64,000 nucleotides of DNA from Pelomonas cellulosilytica (GTDB lineage: Bacteria; Pseudomonadota; Gammaproteobacteria; Burkholderiales; Burkholderiaceae_C): positions 1 to 64,000 of the forward strand of contig NZ_JAJTWU010000012.1 of the NCBI RefSeq assembly GCF_021353265.1, read 5' to 3'. Positions 41,462 to 50,756 of this stretch are shown piece after piece. The position numbers and the translations under genes are program-made. Under the pieces are notes generated by a model, which made no database searches, was not told the DNA's origin, and worked only from the letters and a program-made list of their open reading frames with translations. Numbering within the stretch: position 1 is the first letter of the stretch; the number at the start of each line of letters is the position of its first letter.

Positions 41462-42820
41462 CTACGCGTCCCGCTCGAACACCGCCACGCTTTCCACATG
41501 CGCCGTGTGCGGGAACATGTTCACGGCACTGGCCGCCGTGCAACGGTAGCCGGCGACATTGACGAGCAGCCCGGCATCCCGCGCCAGCGTCGCCGGATTG
41601 CAGCTGACATAGACGATGCGCTTCGGTGGCTGCCAGCCAGGGGCCAGCGACGGGTCCTGCGCGATGTCGGCCACGGCCTTCGCGAGTGCAAAGGCACCCT
41701 CGCGCGGCGGGTCGATGAGCCAGCGATCTGCCACGCCATCCTGGGCCAGCAGTTCAGGTGTCATCTCGAACAGGTTGCGCGCGACAAACCTCGTCTTGTG
41801 CGCCAGGCCGTTGGCCGCCGCGTTTTCGCGCGAGCGCTGCACGAGCGCCTCGCTGCCCTCGATGCCCAGCACCTCGCGCGCCTGCGTGGCCAGCGGCAGC
41901 GTGAAGTTGCCCAGGCCGCAGAACCAGTCGATGACGCGGTCGCCCGGCTGCACGGCCAGCAGTCGCAAAGCACGCCCGACCAGCGACGCATTGATGTGCG
42001 GGTTCACCTGCGTGAAGTCGGTCGGTTTGAACGGCATGCGGATGCCGAACTCCGGCAGCGCATAGGACAGTTGTGGCCCGAAGTCGTCCAGCAGCCGGAC
42101 CGTGTCCGGCCCCTTGGGCTGCAGCCACCATTGCACGCAATGCGTGGCGGCGAATGCGCGCAGCAGCGCGACATCGCCGTCCGGCAGCGGATTGAGGTGG
42201 CGCAGCACGAGGGCGATGACCTCGTCACCCATCGCCAGCTCGATCTGCGGCAGCCGGTCGCGCTCCTCCATCGCCATGATCAGGTCGCGCAGTGGCATCA
42301 GCAGATCGCTGACGACCGGCGGCACGACCTTGCACACCTGCATGTCGGCCACGTAGCGGCTCTTGCGCTCGTGGAAACCGATCAGCACCACACCCTTCTT
42401 CTGCACGTAGCGTACAGAGAAGCGAGCACGGTAGCGATAGCCCCAGGCCGGACCTTCGATAGGTCGCAGCAGCACCTCGGGCTTGACCTTGCCGAGATGC
42501 CAGAGGTTGTCTTCCACAACGCGCTGCTTGACGGCCACCTGGGCGGCCGGGTGCAGGTGCTGCATCTTGCAGCCACCGCAAGCACCGGCATGCAGGCCGA
42601 AATGCGGGCAGCGCGGCGCGACGCGCAGCGGGCTCTCCTTGCGAATCTCGGCGAGCTGGCCCTGCTCCCAGTTGTTCTTGCGGCGGCCGATGTCGGCCTT
42701 CACCAGTTCGCCAGGCAGCGCGCCGTCGATGAAGACCACCTTGCCCTCGGCGTTGTGCGCCACGCCCTGCGCTTCCAGGTCGAGCGATTCGACGCGGAGC
42801 CATTCTGTCGTTCGAGTCAT
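41462..42820 (-). CDS. rlmD: 23S rRNA (uracil-1939-C5)-methyltransferase RlmD
   Basis: 452 residues. The TRAM domain is at about 8-60 ([29 protein letters not shown]). The iron-sulphur Cys set is in [19 protein letters not shown] (about 75-93). The methyltransferase domain has [14 protein letters not shown] (SAM site, about 298), [12 protein letters not shown], and the catalytic Cys in [13 protein letters not shown] (about 398). I chose the ATG at 42820; the longer upstream frame is a shadow of rpoS. It follows rpoS by 50 nt on the same strand. Confidence 0.95.
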   Translation of the reverse strand: MTRTTEWLRVESLDLEAQGVAHNAEGKVVFIDGALPGELVKADIGRRKNNWEQGQLAEIRKESPLRVAPRCPHFGLHAGACGGCKMQHLHPAAQVAVKQRVVEDNLWHLGKVKPEVLLRPIEGPAWGYRYRARFSVRYVQKKGVVLIGFHERKSRYVADMQVCKVVPPVVSDLLMPLRDLIMAMEERDRLPQIELAMGDEVIALVLRHLNPLPDGDVALLRAFAATHCVQWWLQPKGPDTVRLLDDFGPQLSYALPEFGIRMPFKPTDFTQVNPHINASLVGRALRLLAVQPGDRVIDWFCGLGNFTLPLATQAREVLGIEGSEALVQRSRENAAANGLAHKTRFVARNLFEMTPELLAQDGVADRWLIDPPREGAFALAKAVADIAQDPSLAPGWQPPKRIVYVSCNPATLARDAGLLVNVAGYRCTAASAVNMFPHTAHVESVAVFERDA

Positions 42821-42870
42821 CCTGGAATTATCGGAGGAGCGGCGACGCGCTCCCACCAGAGCGGCAACCG

Positions 42871-43872
42871 TCAGAAGATGCTGTCCCGGTCGACACCGTG
42901 GCGCATCATGTTGCGCTTGAGCTTGGCGAGCGCCTCGATCTGGATCTGCCGGATGCGCTCGCGCGTCAGCTTCAGCCGAATGGCCAGCACGTCCAGCGTC
43001 TCGGGCTCGCGGTCCGACAGGCCGTAGCGCCCCGCCAGCACCTCGCGCTCGCGGTCGTTCAGGCTTGCGAGGCCGTGCTGCAGCAGCTCCTCCACCTCGT
43101 GGGACAGGCGCAACCCCATCGGGTCGATGGCCTGCTCGTCGGCCACCAGGTCCAGCATCGACTCGCCGCCTTCGCCATTGCGGTCCACAGGCGAGTCCAG
43201 CGAACTCGGCAGCTCCGCGTAGGCCAGCAGTTCGGCCACCTCGTCGACGGGACGACCCAGCGCCAGGGCCACGTCCTCGGCCCGCACCCGACCCTCGCCT
43301 CCCTGGGCGCTCTGCAGCGCCTCCAGCGCGCGGCGCGCTTTCAGCACCTGGTTGAGCTCGCGCACGATGTGCACCGGCAGCCGCACGAGCCGGGCCTGAT
43401 GCATCAACGCACGCTCGATACTCTGGCGGATCCACCAGCTGGAATATGTCGAGAACCGGAAACCGCGCTCCGGCTCGAACTTGCCGATGGCATGCATCAG
43501 CCCGAGGTTGCCCTCCTCGATGAGGTCACTCATCGGCAGGCCGCGGCCCAGGTAGTTCTTGGCGATGCTGACGACGAGTCGCAGGTTGTGCTCGATCATC
43601 GCCTGCCGGGCGTCGAAGTCGCCGGCCCGGGCGGCCTGGGCCGTCTCGAACTCCTGCTGAGGTGTTAGCAGCGGCGTGCGCCGGATGTCGCGAAGGTAGG
43701 CCTGCAGCGCATTGCCCAATTCGACGTCATCGCTCGTGGCTCGCAGCGCCTGGCCTTCGTCGTCGCCGGCTTCGGCACCGGGCTCCACGTCCGGCGGCGT
43801 CGCCGACATGACGACGCCCGCATCATGTGACGCGCCGTCATGGCCGTTGGTCTTCGGCGCGGCGCGTTTCAT
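42871..43872 (-). CDS. rpoS: Stationary-phase sigma factor RpoS
   Basis: 333 residues. The variable acidic N-terminus (about 1-50) is followed by sigma region 1.2 ([27 protein letters not shown]), region 2 ([64 protein letters not shown]), region 3, and region 4 with the helix-turn-helix ([29 protein letters not shown]). The ordering and the adjacent nlpD-pcm-surE genes identify it as RpoS rather than RpoD or RpoH. A GGAGCG/CGCTCC hairpin follows without a T-run. A promoter inside nlpD is usual in other bacteria, but I cannot place one. Confidence 0.96.
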   Translation of the reverse strand: MKRAAPKTNGHDGASHDAGVVMSATPPDVEPGAEAGDDEGQALRATSDDVELGNALQAYLRDIRRTPLLTPQQEFETAQAARAGDFDARQAMIEHNLRLVVSIAKNYLGRGLPMSDLIEEGNLGLMHAIGKFEPERGFRFSTYSSWWIRQSIERALMHQARLVRLPVHIVRELNQVLKARRALEALQSAQGGEGRVRAEDVALALGRPVDEVAELLAYAELPSSLDSPVDRNGEGGESMLDLVADEQAIDPMGLRLSHEVEELLQHGLASLNDREREVLAGRYGLSDREPETLDVLAIRLKLTRERIRQIQIEALAKLKRNMMRHGVDRDSIF

Positions 43873-43892
43873 GGTGTGAGGCTGGCGTCAGC

Positions 43893-44798
43893 TCAACGCG
43901 GTGGCAGCAGCTTGGCCGGATCGACAGGCTTGCCCAGCTTGCGCACTTCGAAGTGCAACTTGACGGTGTCGCTCTCGGTGGAACCCATCTCGGCAATCCT
44001 CTGGCCTTTGCGCACGACCTGATCCTGCTCGACCAGCATCGCCCGGTTGTGGGCGTACGCGGTCAGGTAGGTGTTGTTGTGCTTGATGATGACCAAGTTG
44101 CCGTAGCCGCGCAAGCCCGAACCGGCATAAACGACACGCCCGTCGGCCACCGCAAAGACCGGGTCGCCCGGCTTGCCTGCAAAGTCCAGGCCCTTGTTGC
44201 GCTGTTCGTCGAAACCGGTGCTGACGGGCTGCGACACCGGCCACGCCCAGGCGAGGCTGTCGTCGTCCGCGGCGGCCTCCTTGGACGGGGCCGAAGCGGC
44301 AGACGACGCGGTGGACGCCGACGGCGCCGACGCCGAACTTGCGGCGGCCACGGGTGGCTTGGCATCGAGCGGACGGCTCTCCACCTTGCCCGCGCTGGCG
44401 ATCGGCTTGGCCGTCACGGCGCTCGCGTCCACGCCCGGCGGCACGACGCGCAACACCTGGCCGACCTCGATGCGGTCCGGGTTCTCGAGCGCATTCCAGC
44501 GCGCTAGGTCGCGCCAGCTCTGTCCGTTGTCCAGCGCGATGCGGATCAGCTTGTCGCCGGGCTTGACGGTGTAGTAACCGGGCTTGCCGGCGTTCTCCGC
44601 GCCGGGCAGCGGCTTAGCCTCGGGCGCTGGCGTCGCAACCGCGGGCGCCGGCGTCGACGCGGGCGCCTTGGACGGATGCGGATTGCGGTCCTCGACTGGG
44701 GCCTGGTGCAGGGAGACGCTGCTGCAGGCACTCAGCAGCAACGGAAGGACGACAAGGGCGAGAAGGTGGCGCAGGCTAGATGGCATCGTGTCGGGCAC
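43893..44798 (-). CDS. nlpD: NlpD-like LysM/M23 lipoprotein
   Basis: 301 residues. Lipobox LLLSAC (about residue 25), a Pro/Ala-rich linker, then a LysM domain (about 66-110: GYYTVKPGDKLIRIALDNGQSWRDLARWN). A Ser/Ala-rich linker and an M23/LytM domain (about 195-300) follow. The zinc ligands are degenerate: NKGLDFAG replaces the His-containing first motif, and AYAHN replaces HxH. It is therefore probably not a hydrolase but an amidase activator, as known for NlpD. Member of surE-pcm-nlpD-rpoS, 20 nt upstream of rpoS. Confidence 0.94.
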   Translation of the reverse strand: MPDTMPSSLRHLLALVVLPLLLSACSSVSLHQAPVEDRNPHPSKAPASTPAPAVATPAPEAKPLPGAENAGKPGYYTVKPGDKLIRIALDNGQSWRDLARWNALENPDRIEVGQVLRVVPPGVDASAVTAKPIASAGKVESRPLDAKPPVAAASSASAPSASTASSAASAPSKEAAADDDSLAWAWPVSQPVSTGFDEQRNKGLDFAGKPGDPVFAVADGRVVYAGSGLRGYGNLVIIKHNNTYLTAYAHNRAMLVEQDQVVRKGQRIAEMGSTESDTVKLHFEVRKLGKPVDPAKLLPPR

Positions 44799-44844
44799 GT
44801 TGAAGGCCGCCCGGATTGTGCGGCGCGGTGCGCCAGCGGCCCCG

Positions 44845-45651
44845 TCAGACGACTCCGGATTTTAGAGGGACGAACAGCACGGCCTCATGCTCGCTGCGAA
44901 CCCAGTGGCTGACGCCTTTGTCGACGACATGGTCCAGCACCACCAGCACCTGACCCCGGCCAGTAGCGGCGGTAGGTGCGACAAGGCGGCCGCCGGGCGC
45001 TAGCTGATCCATCCAGGCGCGCGGGATGTCCTCGCCACCTGCGGCGGCGATGATGCTGTCGAAAGGGCCGCTGGCCGAATGACCTGCACGGCCATCGCCC
45101 CAGATGAGCCGCGGCGCACGCGGCAGCGGGACGCGCTGCAGGTTGAGCTGCGCCTTCTCGTGCAGGCCCTGCAGCCGCTCGATGGACGTGAGTTGACGCG
45201 CGAGGAGCGCGATGACCGCCGCCTGGTAGCCGCAACCGGTACCGATCTCCAGCACGCGGCCCAGCGAGCCGCGCTGACGCGCGCCCTCCCCGCCCATCAG
45301 CAACCCCAGCATGTGCGCCACGACCGACGGCTTGGAGATCGTCTGGCCGTGCCCGATGGGCAGCGCCGTGTCTTCGTAGGCCTGGGCCGCCAGCGCGCTG
45401 TCGACGAACTCGTGGCGCGGCACCGTCGCCATCGCCGCGAGCACGCGCTCGTCGAACTTGCCCTCGGCTCGCAGCCGGGCCACCATCCGCTGGCGCACCG
45501 CGCCACCGTCCAGCCCCGTGCCGCTCGGCCGCGCCAGCCGGGCCGCGTCGCGCGTGGCCTGGTGCAGGTGGCGCTGCGGCATCAGCAGCTCTCGCTGCGG
45601 GGCCGCCACGGTGGGCTTGAGCGAGGCGGGGAAGCGCTTGGGCGTCGACAT
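44845..45651 (-). CDS. pcm: Protein-L-isoaspartate O-methyltransferase
   Basis: 268 residues. It methylates isoaspartyl residues in aged proteins. An N-terminal extension of about 55 residues precedes the family domain, which is longer than in E. coli (208 residues). Motifs: VPRHEFVDSALAAQAYEDTALPIGHGQTISKP (about 92-123), then the SAM site LEIGTGCGYQAAVIALL (about 143), and a C-terminal LAPGGRLVAPT. It lies 46 nt upstream of nlpD and 4 nt downstream of surE. Confidence 0.95.
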   Translation of the reverse strand: MSTPKRFPASLKPTVAAPQRELLMPQRHLHQATRDAARLARPSGTGLDGGAVRQRMVARLRAEGKFDERVLAAMATVPRHEFVDSALAAQAYEDTALPIGHGQTISKPSVVAHMLGLLMGGEGARQRGSLGRVLEIGTGCGYQAAVIALLARQLTSIERLQGLHEKAQLNLQRVPLPRAPRLIWGDGRAGHSASGPFDSIIAAAGGEDIPRAWMDQLAPGGRLVAPTAATGRGQVLVVLDHVVDKGVSHWVRSEHEAVLFVPLKSGVV

Positions 45652-45655
45652 CCGG

Positions 45656-46399
45656 TCAGAGGCCCAGACGCTGCGCCCAGGCGCCCAGCGCGGCGTGCTC
45701 GGTCAGGTCGACCTGTAGCGGCGTGATGGACACCTGGCCGTTGATCGTGGCGTGGAAGTCGGTGCCCTCGCCGGCGTCCCGGGCGTCCCCGGCAGGGCCG
45801 ATCCAGTAGATCGTCTCGCCGCGCGGGTTGACCTGCTCGATGATGGCCTCGGCAGAATGGCGACGGCCGAGGCGCGTGATCTTGCGCGGCAACTGGTCGG
45901 CATCGGCCCGGTTGGGGATGTTGACGTTCAGCAGGAACGCCTGGCTCAAGCCCCCGGCGATGACCTGCTCGACGACGCTGCGCGCCGTACGGGCCGCCGC
46001 CTCCAGTTCGCCCCAGCCCTTCTCGGCCTGGGAGAAGGCGATAGACGGGATGCCGAACAGATAACCCTCGGTGGCCGCCGCGACAGTGCCTGAATAGAGC
46101 GTGTCGTCGCCCATGTTGGCGCCGTTGTTGATGCCCGAGAGTACGAGGTCGGGGCGGTAGCCAAGCAGGCCGCTCAGCGCAAGGTGGACGCCATCGGACG
46201 GCGTGCCGCTGACGTAGCGGAAGCCGTTGGCGGCCCGGTAGACGTTCAGCGGGCGGTTCAGCGTCAGGGAATTGGAGGTGCCGCTGGCGTTCTGCTCGGG
46301 GGCGATGACGTCGATCTCGCCGAGTCCGTCGCAGGCTCTCACAAGGGCGGCAAGGCCCGGTGCGAGGTAACCGTCGTCGTTGGAAATTAGGATGCGCAT
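45656..46399 (-). CDS. surE: 5'/3'-nucleotidase SurE
   Basis: 247 residues. Metal-dependent phosphatase with the conserved start [16 protein letters not shown] (Asp-Asp at about 8-9), [15 protein letters not shown] (about 36), and [20 protein letters not shown] (about 89). It dephosphorylates nucleoside 5'- and 3'-monophosphates and is linked to stationary-phase survival. First gene of surE-pcm-nlpD-rpoS. A CACCCGC/GCGGGTG hairpin at 46425-46442 lies in its leader; its role is unclear. Confidence 0.96.
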   Translation of the reverse strand: MRILISNDDGYLAPGLAALVRACDGLGEIDVIAPEQNASGTSNSLTLNRPLNVYRAANGFRYVSGTPSDGVHLALSGLLGYRPDLVLSGINNGANMGDDTLYSGTVAAATEGYLFGIPSIAFSQAEKGWGELEAAARTARSVVEQVIAGGLSQAFLLNVNIPNRADADQLPRKITRLGRRHSAEAIIEQVNPRGETIYWIGPAGDARDAGEGTDFHATINGQVSITPLQVDLTEHAALGAWAQRLGL

Positions 46400-46612
46400 G
46401 GTGGTGCGATTGTAGGGAGGCAGTCACCCGCGGGAGCGGGTGTAAGCCCTTTGGGATGGCGCTGTCGCGGCCCACGCCCGATGCCATCGGCAAGTCATTC
46501 ATCGTGACGACGTGAAGCCTGAAACGGGGGCTTGGCACCCCGCACTCACGGTCCATGCCCGACAAACGGGTACGCTACATTCGTCGGCCGACTTGATCCC
46601 CGCCGTCCATCC

Positions 46613-47356
46613 ATGACCGTCAAAGTCCTCATCATCGAAGACAACCCCGTCGCCCGCAGCTTCTTGTGCCGCGTGGTGCGCGAGAGCTTCAGCGACGCCA
46701 TGGAGCTGGTGGAGGTCGGCGATCTGGAGAACGCACGCCGGCAGGTCGCCAAGTACGCCGGCACCCCGACGGACGCCGGTTTCAAGCTCATCCTCGTCGA
46801 CCTGGAACTGCCCGACGGCAACGGCATGGAGTTCCTGACTGAGCTCGCCGGCTCGCCCGCCATCAAGATCGTCACGACGCTGTACTCCGACGACGACCAC
46901 CTCTTCCCCGCGCTGCAATGCGGCGCCGACGGCTACCTGCTGAAGGAAGACCGCTTCGAGGTGCTGGTGGAAGAGTTGCAGCGCATAGTGCGCGGCCAGC
47001 CGCCGCTGTCGCCGGCCATCGCCCGGCGCCTGCTGTCGCACTTCCGGCCGGCCTCCAGCGACAGCGGCACGATGCCACTGAACTCCGGCTTCGGCTCGCT
47101 GTCGTCGTCGCACGCGCCCTTCAGCAACAGCCGCAATGTCGCGCTGGACCCGCCGCCCGAATGGGAGCGCTTGACGCCTCGCGAAAGCGAGGTGCTGACC
47201 TACCTGAGCAAGGGCTTCACGATCAAGGAGATCGCGAACCTGATGGGCATCAAGTGGTTCACCGTCAACGACCACATCAAGAGCATCTACAAAAAACTCA
47301 ACGTGTCCAGCCGGGCCGAGGCCGCCGTGCTGGCGTCCAAGCAAGGGTTGGTCTGA
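46613..47356 (+). CDS. NarL/LuxR-family response regulator
   Basis: 247 residues. Receiver domain: VKVLIIEDNPVARSFL (Glu-Asp pair), phosphoacceptor in ILVDLELPDGNG (about 62) and Lys in GYLLKEDRFEVL (about 110). A linker of about 55 residues rich in Ser/Asn joins the C-terminal LuxR helix-turn-helix (about 182-247: LTPRESEVLTYLSKGFTIKEIANLMGIKWFTVNDHIKSIYKKL). No partner kinase is adjacent, so it is an orphan here. The ATG at 46613 begins the conserved receiver. Followed by a GC-rich palindrome. Confidence 0.93.
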   Translation: MTVKVLIIEDNPVARSFLCRVVRESFSDAMELVEVGDLENARRQVAKYAGTPTDAGFKLILVDLELPDGNGMEFLTELAGSPAIKIVTTLYSDDDHLFPALQCGADGYLLKEDRFEVLVEELQRIVRGQPPLSPAIARRLLSHFRPASSDSGTMPLNSGFGSLSSSHAPFSNSRNVALDPPPEWERLTPRESEVLTYLSKGFTIKEIANLMGIKWFTVNDHIKSIYKKLNVSSRAEAAVLASKQGLV

Positions 47357-47379
47357 CGGCCCCGAGCGCCTGACGGCGA

Positions 47380-47403
47380 AAGGCCCCGGCATGCCGGGGC
47401 CTT
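47380..47403 (+). terminator. Palindromic terminator-like hairpin
   Basis: A 12-bp perfect palindrome arm (AAGGCCCCGGCA and its complement) 23 nt after the regulator gene, followed by TTGTCGTTT. It may end both this gene and the convergent AhpD-like gene. Confidence 0.6.
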
Positions 47404-47424
47404 GTCGTTTGTGGAGTGCCTAGG

Positions 47425-47973
47425 TCAGGCAGCCGAGCGCAGCTTGACGCCCGGGAAATCCACCGGCACGGCGAACGCGACGTTCACGTAGTTGGTGAAC
47501 AGGTTCAGCGCCACGTGGGCCAGGATCTCGACGATCTGGCCGTCCGCGAAGCCGGCCGCGCGCAGCGCAGTGACATCGCCCGCGCTTACCTGGCCGCGTT
47601 GCTCGACCAGCCTGAGCGCGAAGCGCAGCGCCGCCGCCGTGCCGGGGTCGGCCGATTCGCCGGCCTGGGCCGCGCTCATCTCCGCTTGTGTGGCGCCCGC
47701 CTTGCGACCCAGCGCCGTGTGTGCGGCCAGGCAGTATTCGCAGGCATTGCGGTCAGCCACCGCAACTGCGATCTGCTCGCCCAGCTTGGCCGGGATGCTG
47801 CCGCCGCCCAACGCACCGAAGAACGCCCACATCGCCTGCAACGCCGCGGGAGAGTTGGCTACCGCGCGGAACATGTTGGGCGTGGCGCCGAAGGCCCCGT
47901 GGATGGCATCGAGCGACGGACGGCTGGCTTCAGGGGCATCGGCGGCTGCAAGAAGAGGGACACGGGCTGTCAT
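47425..47973 (-). CDS. AhpD-like carboxymuconolactone decarboxylase-family protein
   Basis: 182 residues. The redox motif CEYCLAAHTALG (about 80-91; CxxC then His) is that of AhpD-like alkylhydroperoxidases. Helices with NMFRAVANSPAALQAMWAFFGAL precede it and ILAHVALNLFTNYVNVAFAVPVDFPGV ends the domain; this long form is common in peroxidase-related CMD proteins. It may reduce peroxides or take part in an unknown detoxification. It is divergent from an AraC-type regulator gene with 99 nt between. Confidence 0.9.
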   Translation of the reverse strand: MTARVPLLAAADAPEASRPSLDAIHGAFGATPNMFRAVANSPAALQAMWAFFGALGGGSIPAKLGEQIAVAVADRNACEYCLAAHTALGRKAGATQAEMSAAQAGESADPGTAAALRFALRLVEQRGQVSAGDVTALRAAGFADGQIVEILAHVALNLFTNYVNVAFAVPVDFPGVKLRSAA

Positions 47974-48072
47974 GGAGTCACCTTTCGGTTTCAGTGGAGG
48001 AAGGCCTCCACTGTCGCCGCCCTGGATGGACCAAAGGTACCATTCAGTCCAGTATTTCAACCTATTCGTCCC

Positions 48073-48930
48073 ATGACCGACCCGGCGCCGCTGGACCGAC
48101 TGAGCCCGCTGTTCGAGCGCTTCCGCGTGCGCGCCAGCCTGTTCCACGCGGGCCCGCTGTGCGGGGTCACGCATTTCGATGCGCGGGCGGGCCGCGGCTT
48201 CCTGCACGTGATGCGCAACGGCGAGATGGAGATCTCGCATGCCGCGGACAGCGGCCTCGTCGAGCGGCAGTGGGTGCGCGAGCCCAGCCTGGTGTTCTAC
48301 CCACGACCGCTGGCACACGACTTCCACAACGCGCCGGCCGAGGGGGCCGATTTCGTCTGCGCGACGCTGGACTTCGAGGCCGGCCACCCGCTGGTGCACG
48401 CGCTGCCGCCGCTGATCGTGCTGCCGCTCTCGGGCGTCGACGGCATCGCCGCGACGCTGGCGCTGCTATTCGGCGAGGCGGAGCGCGTGCGCTGCGGACA
48501 GCGTCTGCTGGCCGACCGGCTTTTCGAGGTGCTGCTGCTGCAGCTGCTGCGCTGGATGCTGGACCAGCGAGACGCCCCGTTGCCGCTGGGGCTGATGCGG
48601 GGGCTGAGCGACGCGCGGCTGGCGCGTGCGCTGACGGCGCTGCACGCACGGCCCGGCGACGCGTGGACGCTAGCGGGCATGGCCGACGCCGCCGGAATGT
48701 CGCGCAGCCGGTTTGCCGACGCCTTCCGCGACGCGCTCGGCCAGACGCCGGCCGACTACCTCGCCGGCTGGCGGCTGGCCATCGCCCGCAGCGAGCTGCG
48801 CGCCGGCAAGCCGCTGAAGGTGCTGGCGGCCGAGCTGGGCTATGCCAACGCATCAGCACTGAGCCGTTTGTTTGCTCAGCGTCATGCCGGGCTGTCGCCG
48901 CGCGCCTGGTTGCAGCGCGACGGCCGTTAA
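48073..48930 (+). CDS. AraC-family regulator with cupin sensor domain
   Basis: 285 residues. The N-terminal cupin-type domain covers about 1-175 (FRVRASLFHAGPLCGVTHFDARAGRGFLHVMRNGEMEI). The AraC/XylS double helix-turn-helix covers about 185-285: ALHARPGDAWTLAGMADAAGMSRSRFADAFRDALGQTPADYLAGWRL, then LKVLAAELGYANASALSRLFAQRHAGLSPRAW. The divergent AhpD-like gene is the probable target. The ATG at 48073 begins the conserved domain. Confidence 0.92.
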   Translation: MTDPAPLDRLSPLFERFRVRASLFHAGPLCGVTHFDARAGRGFLHVMRNGEMEISHAADSGLVERQWVREPSLVFYPRPLAHDFHNAPAEGADFVCATLDFEAGHPLVHALPPLIVLPLSGVDGIAATLALLFGEAERVRCGQRLLADRLFEVLLLQLLRWMLDQRDAPLPLGLMRGLSDARLARALTALHARPGDAWTLAGMADAAGMSRSRFADAFRDALGQTPADYLAGWRLAIARSELRAGKPLKVLAAELGYANASALSRLFAQRHAGLSPRAWLQRDGR

Positions 48931-48939
48931 AGTCGCGCG

Positions 48940-49269
48940 ATGCGTCACCCGCGCCGCTTCATCGTGCTCTGCCTGCTGCTCGTGCTGCTGCCGCTGCGCA
49001 GCCTGCTGGCGGCCGGCCAGCCCGGGTGCGAGCCGATGCCGCCGCTGCCGATGGCGGGCCATGCGCACCATGTCGGCCATGGCGATGCGCACGACGCTGC
49101 GGCCAAGCCCTGCAAGCTCTGCGCGCCCTGCTGCCTGACGGCGGCACCGCCGCCGGCGCTCGCGCTAGACGCATCACCGGCCACGCCGGCAGCACGCGCT
49201 GCGGTCACACCCGCCGAAGCCTGGGCCGGCATCGTGCCACCCCTCCCCGACCCGCCGCCGCGGGCCTGA
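48940..49269 (+). CDS. Small His/Cys-rich periplasmic protein of a copper cluster
   Basis: 109 residues. It has a basic start and hydrophobic signal segment (FIVLCLLLVLLPLRSLLAAG). A metal-binding-looking part follows (HAHHVGHGDAHD, then CKLCAPCC at about 59-66), then a Pro/Ala-rich tail. I cannot name the family; proteins of this type precede TolC-like and multicopper oxidase genes in copper clusters. It starts 9 nt after the AraC gene and precedes the TolC gene by 78 nt. Copper or zinc binding is inferred from the residues. Confidence 0.65.
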   Translation: MRHPRRFIVLCLLLVLLPLRSLLAAGQPGCEPMPPLPMAGHAHHVGHGDAHDAAAKPCKLCAPCCLTAAPPPALALDASPATPAARAAVTPAEAWAGIVPPLPDPPPRA

Positions 49270-49347
49270 TCCTCTCGCCGCCCTCCCTGCCGCCGCTCTC
49301 GCCGACCGGCAGTCCCGATCTCGTTGCCTTGCCCGAGAGGCTTGCCC

Positions 49348-50739
49348 ATGTTCCCTGCTCCTTCCTCGCCCAAAGCGGCGGCGTTGCTGCTGGCGCTCGC
49401 GCTGTCCGGGTGCGCCAGCGTCGACCCCGCCGATCCGCTGGCCGACGTCAACCGGCTGACCCAACCCCACACCGGCCTGCCGCTCACCGACCACCCCCTG
49501 TCGCCCGACGTGCTGGCCGACCGGCTACGCGAGCCGCTGTCGGCCGATGCCGCCAGCACGCTGGCGCTGCAGAACAACCGCGCTCTACAGGCCCGCCTCG
49601 CCCGGCTGGGCATCACGGCCGCCGACGTGGCCGACGCCGGCCGGCTGCCCAACCCGGGCTTCCGCTTCAGCCGGCTCACGCGTGGCGACACCGTGGAGCT
49701 GGAGCGCGGCTGGCATGTCGATCTGGCCCGGCTGCTGGCGCTACCGCTGGTCCGTGGCGCCGAGCAGCGCCGGCTGCAGGCGGCCCAGCAGGCCACCGCG
49801 GCCGACGTGCTGACGCTGGCGGCCGATACGCGCCGCGCCTGGGTGCGCGCGGTGGCCGCCGAAGAAGCGCTGGCCTACCGCCGCCAGGTGTTGGATGCCG
49901 CCGAGGCCGGCGCCGAACTCGCGCGCCGCATGCAGGCCGCCGGCAACTTCAACGCGCTGGCCCGGGCCCGTGAGCAGGCCTTCGAGACGGACGCGCGGCT
50001 GGCGCTGGCGCGCGCCGAGGCCACGCGACTCAGCACACGCGAGCAGCTAGTGCGGCTGATGGGGCTGGAAGACGGCGCCGCTCTGCGCTTGCCGGCCCAC
50101 CTGCCGGAACTGCCCGAGGCGCCGCGCGACCCGCGCGACGTCGAAGCGCAGGCACTGGCGCAGCGGCTGGACGTACAGGCCGCACGGCTGGCGCTGGAAC
50201 AAGCGGGCCGCCAGTTGGACGCTGCGCGGCTGACTCGCTGGGTGTCTATGCTGGAACTGGGGACGGTGCGCAATTCGTCCAACCAGGAGCCCACGCAGCG
50301 CGGCTGGGAGGTGGCGCTGGAGCTGCCGCTGTTCGGCCCGGGCCCGCTACCCAAGGCAGAGGCGCTGGCCCGCGAGGCCACGCACACCGCCGCCGATGTG
50401 GCGCTGCAGGCACGCTTCGAGGTGCGCCAGGCGCTGGGCCTCTACCGCAGCGCCTACGACATTGCCCGCCGCCATCGCGACGACGCCGTGCCGCTCGCCC
50501 GCCAGGTGGCCGACGAGCAGCTGCGCCGCTACAACGCGATGCTGATCGGCGTCTTCGAGCTGCTGGCCGACGCGCGCGCGCAGGTGGCCGCCGTCAGCGC
50601 TGCGCAGGAGGCACTGCGCGACTTCTGGCTGGCCCAGGCCGACCTGGCCCAGGCCCTCGTTGGCCCCGGCCGCTCGGCGGCCGCGCTCACCTCGCCCACC
50701 CCCGTGTCCGCGATGGCGTCCGCCGGCGCCGCCCACTGA
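49348..50739 (+). CDS. TolC-family outer-membrane efflux lipoprotein
   Basis: 463 residues. Signal peptide with lipobox ALSGC (Cys about 21). Two repeats of the TolC/OEP fold follow, rich in Ala, Arg and Leu: the first coiled stretch is about 65-280 (LGITAADVADAGRLPNPGF, then ARLLALPLVRG), and the second is about 290-450 (ALELPLFGPGPLPKAEALAR). It forms a trimeric outer-membrane channel. No periplasmic adaptor or RND pump is encoded next to it, so its partner is elsewhere or it works with the oxidase. The ATG at 49348 has GAGAGG 7 nt upstream. It lies 17 nt upstream of the oxidase gene. Confidence 0.9.
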   Translation: MFPAPSSPKAAALLLALALSGCASVDPADPLADVNRLTQPHTGLPLTDHPLSPDVLADRLREPLSADAASTLALQNNRALQARLARLGITAADVADAGRLPNPGFRFSRLTRGDTVELERGWHVDLARLLALPLVRGAEQRRLQAAQQATAADVLTLAADTRRAWVRAVAAEEALAYRRQVLDAAEAGAELARRMQAAGNFNALARAREQAFETDARLALARAEATRLSTREQLVRLMGLEDGAALRLPAHLPELPEAPRDPRDVEAQALAQRLDVQAARLALEQAGRQLDAARLTRWVSMLELGTVRNSSNQEPTQRGWEVALELPLFGPGPLPKAEALAREATHTAADVALQARFEVRQALGLYRSAYDIARRHRDDAVPLARQVADEQLRRYNAMLIGVFELLADARAQVAAVSAAQEALRDFWLAQADLAQALVGPGRSAAALTSPTPVSAMASAGAAH

Positions 50740-50756
50740 CCTCTGCAAGGCTTGCC

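Noticed and set aside
43893-44798. Active peptidoglycan hydrolase in the M23 domain of NlpD
   Set aside because: The zinc-binding His positions are replaced (NKGLD and AYAHN), so it is more likely an amidase activator, as usual for NlpD.
47688-49973. 761-codon plus-strand frame across the AhpD, AraC and TolC genes
   Set aside because: It is out of frame with recognised genes on the same strand and is Arg/Ala/Pro-rich, a composition artefact.
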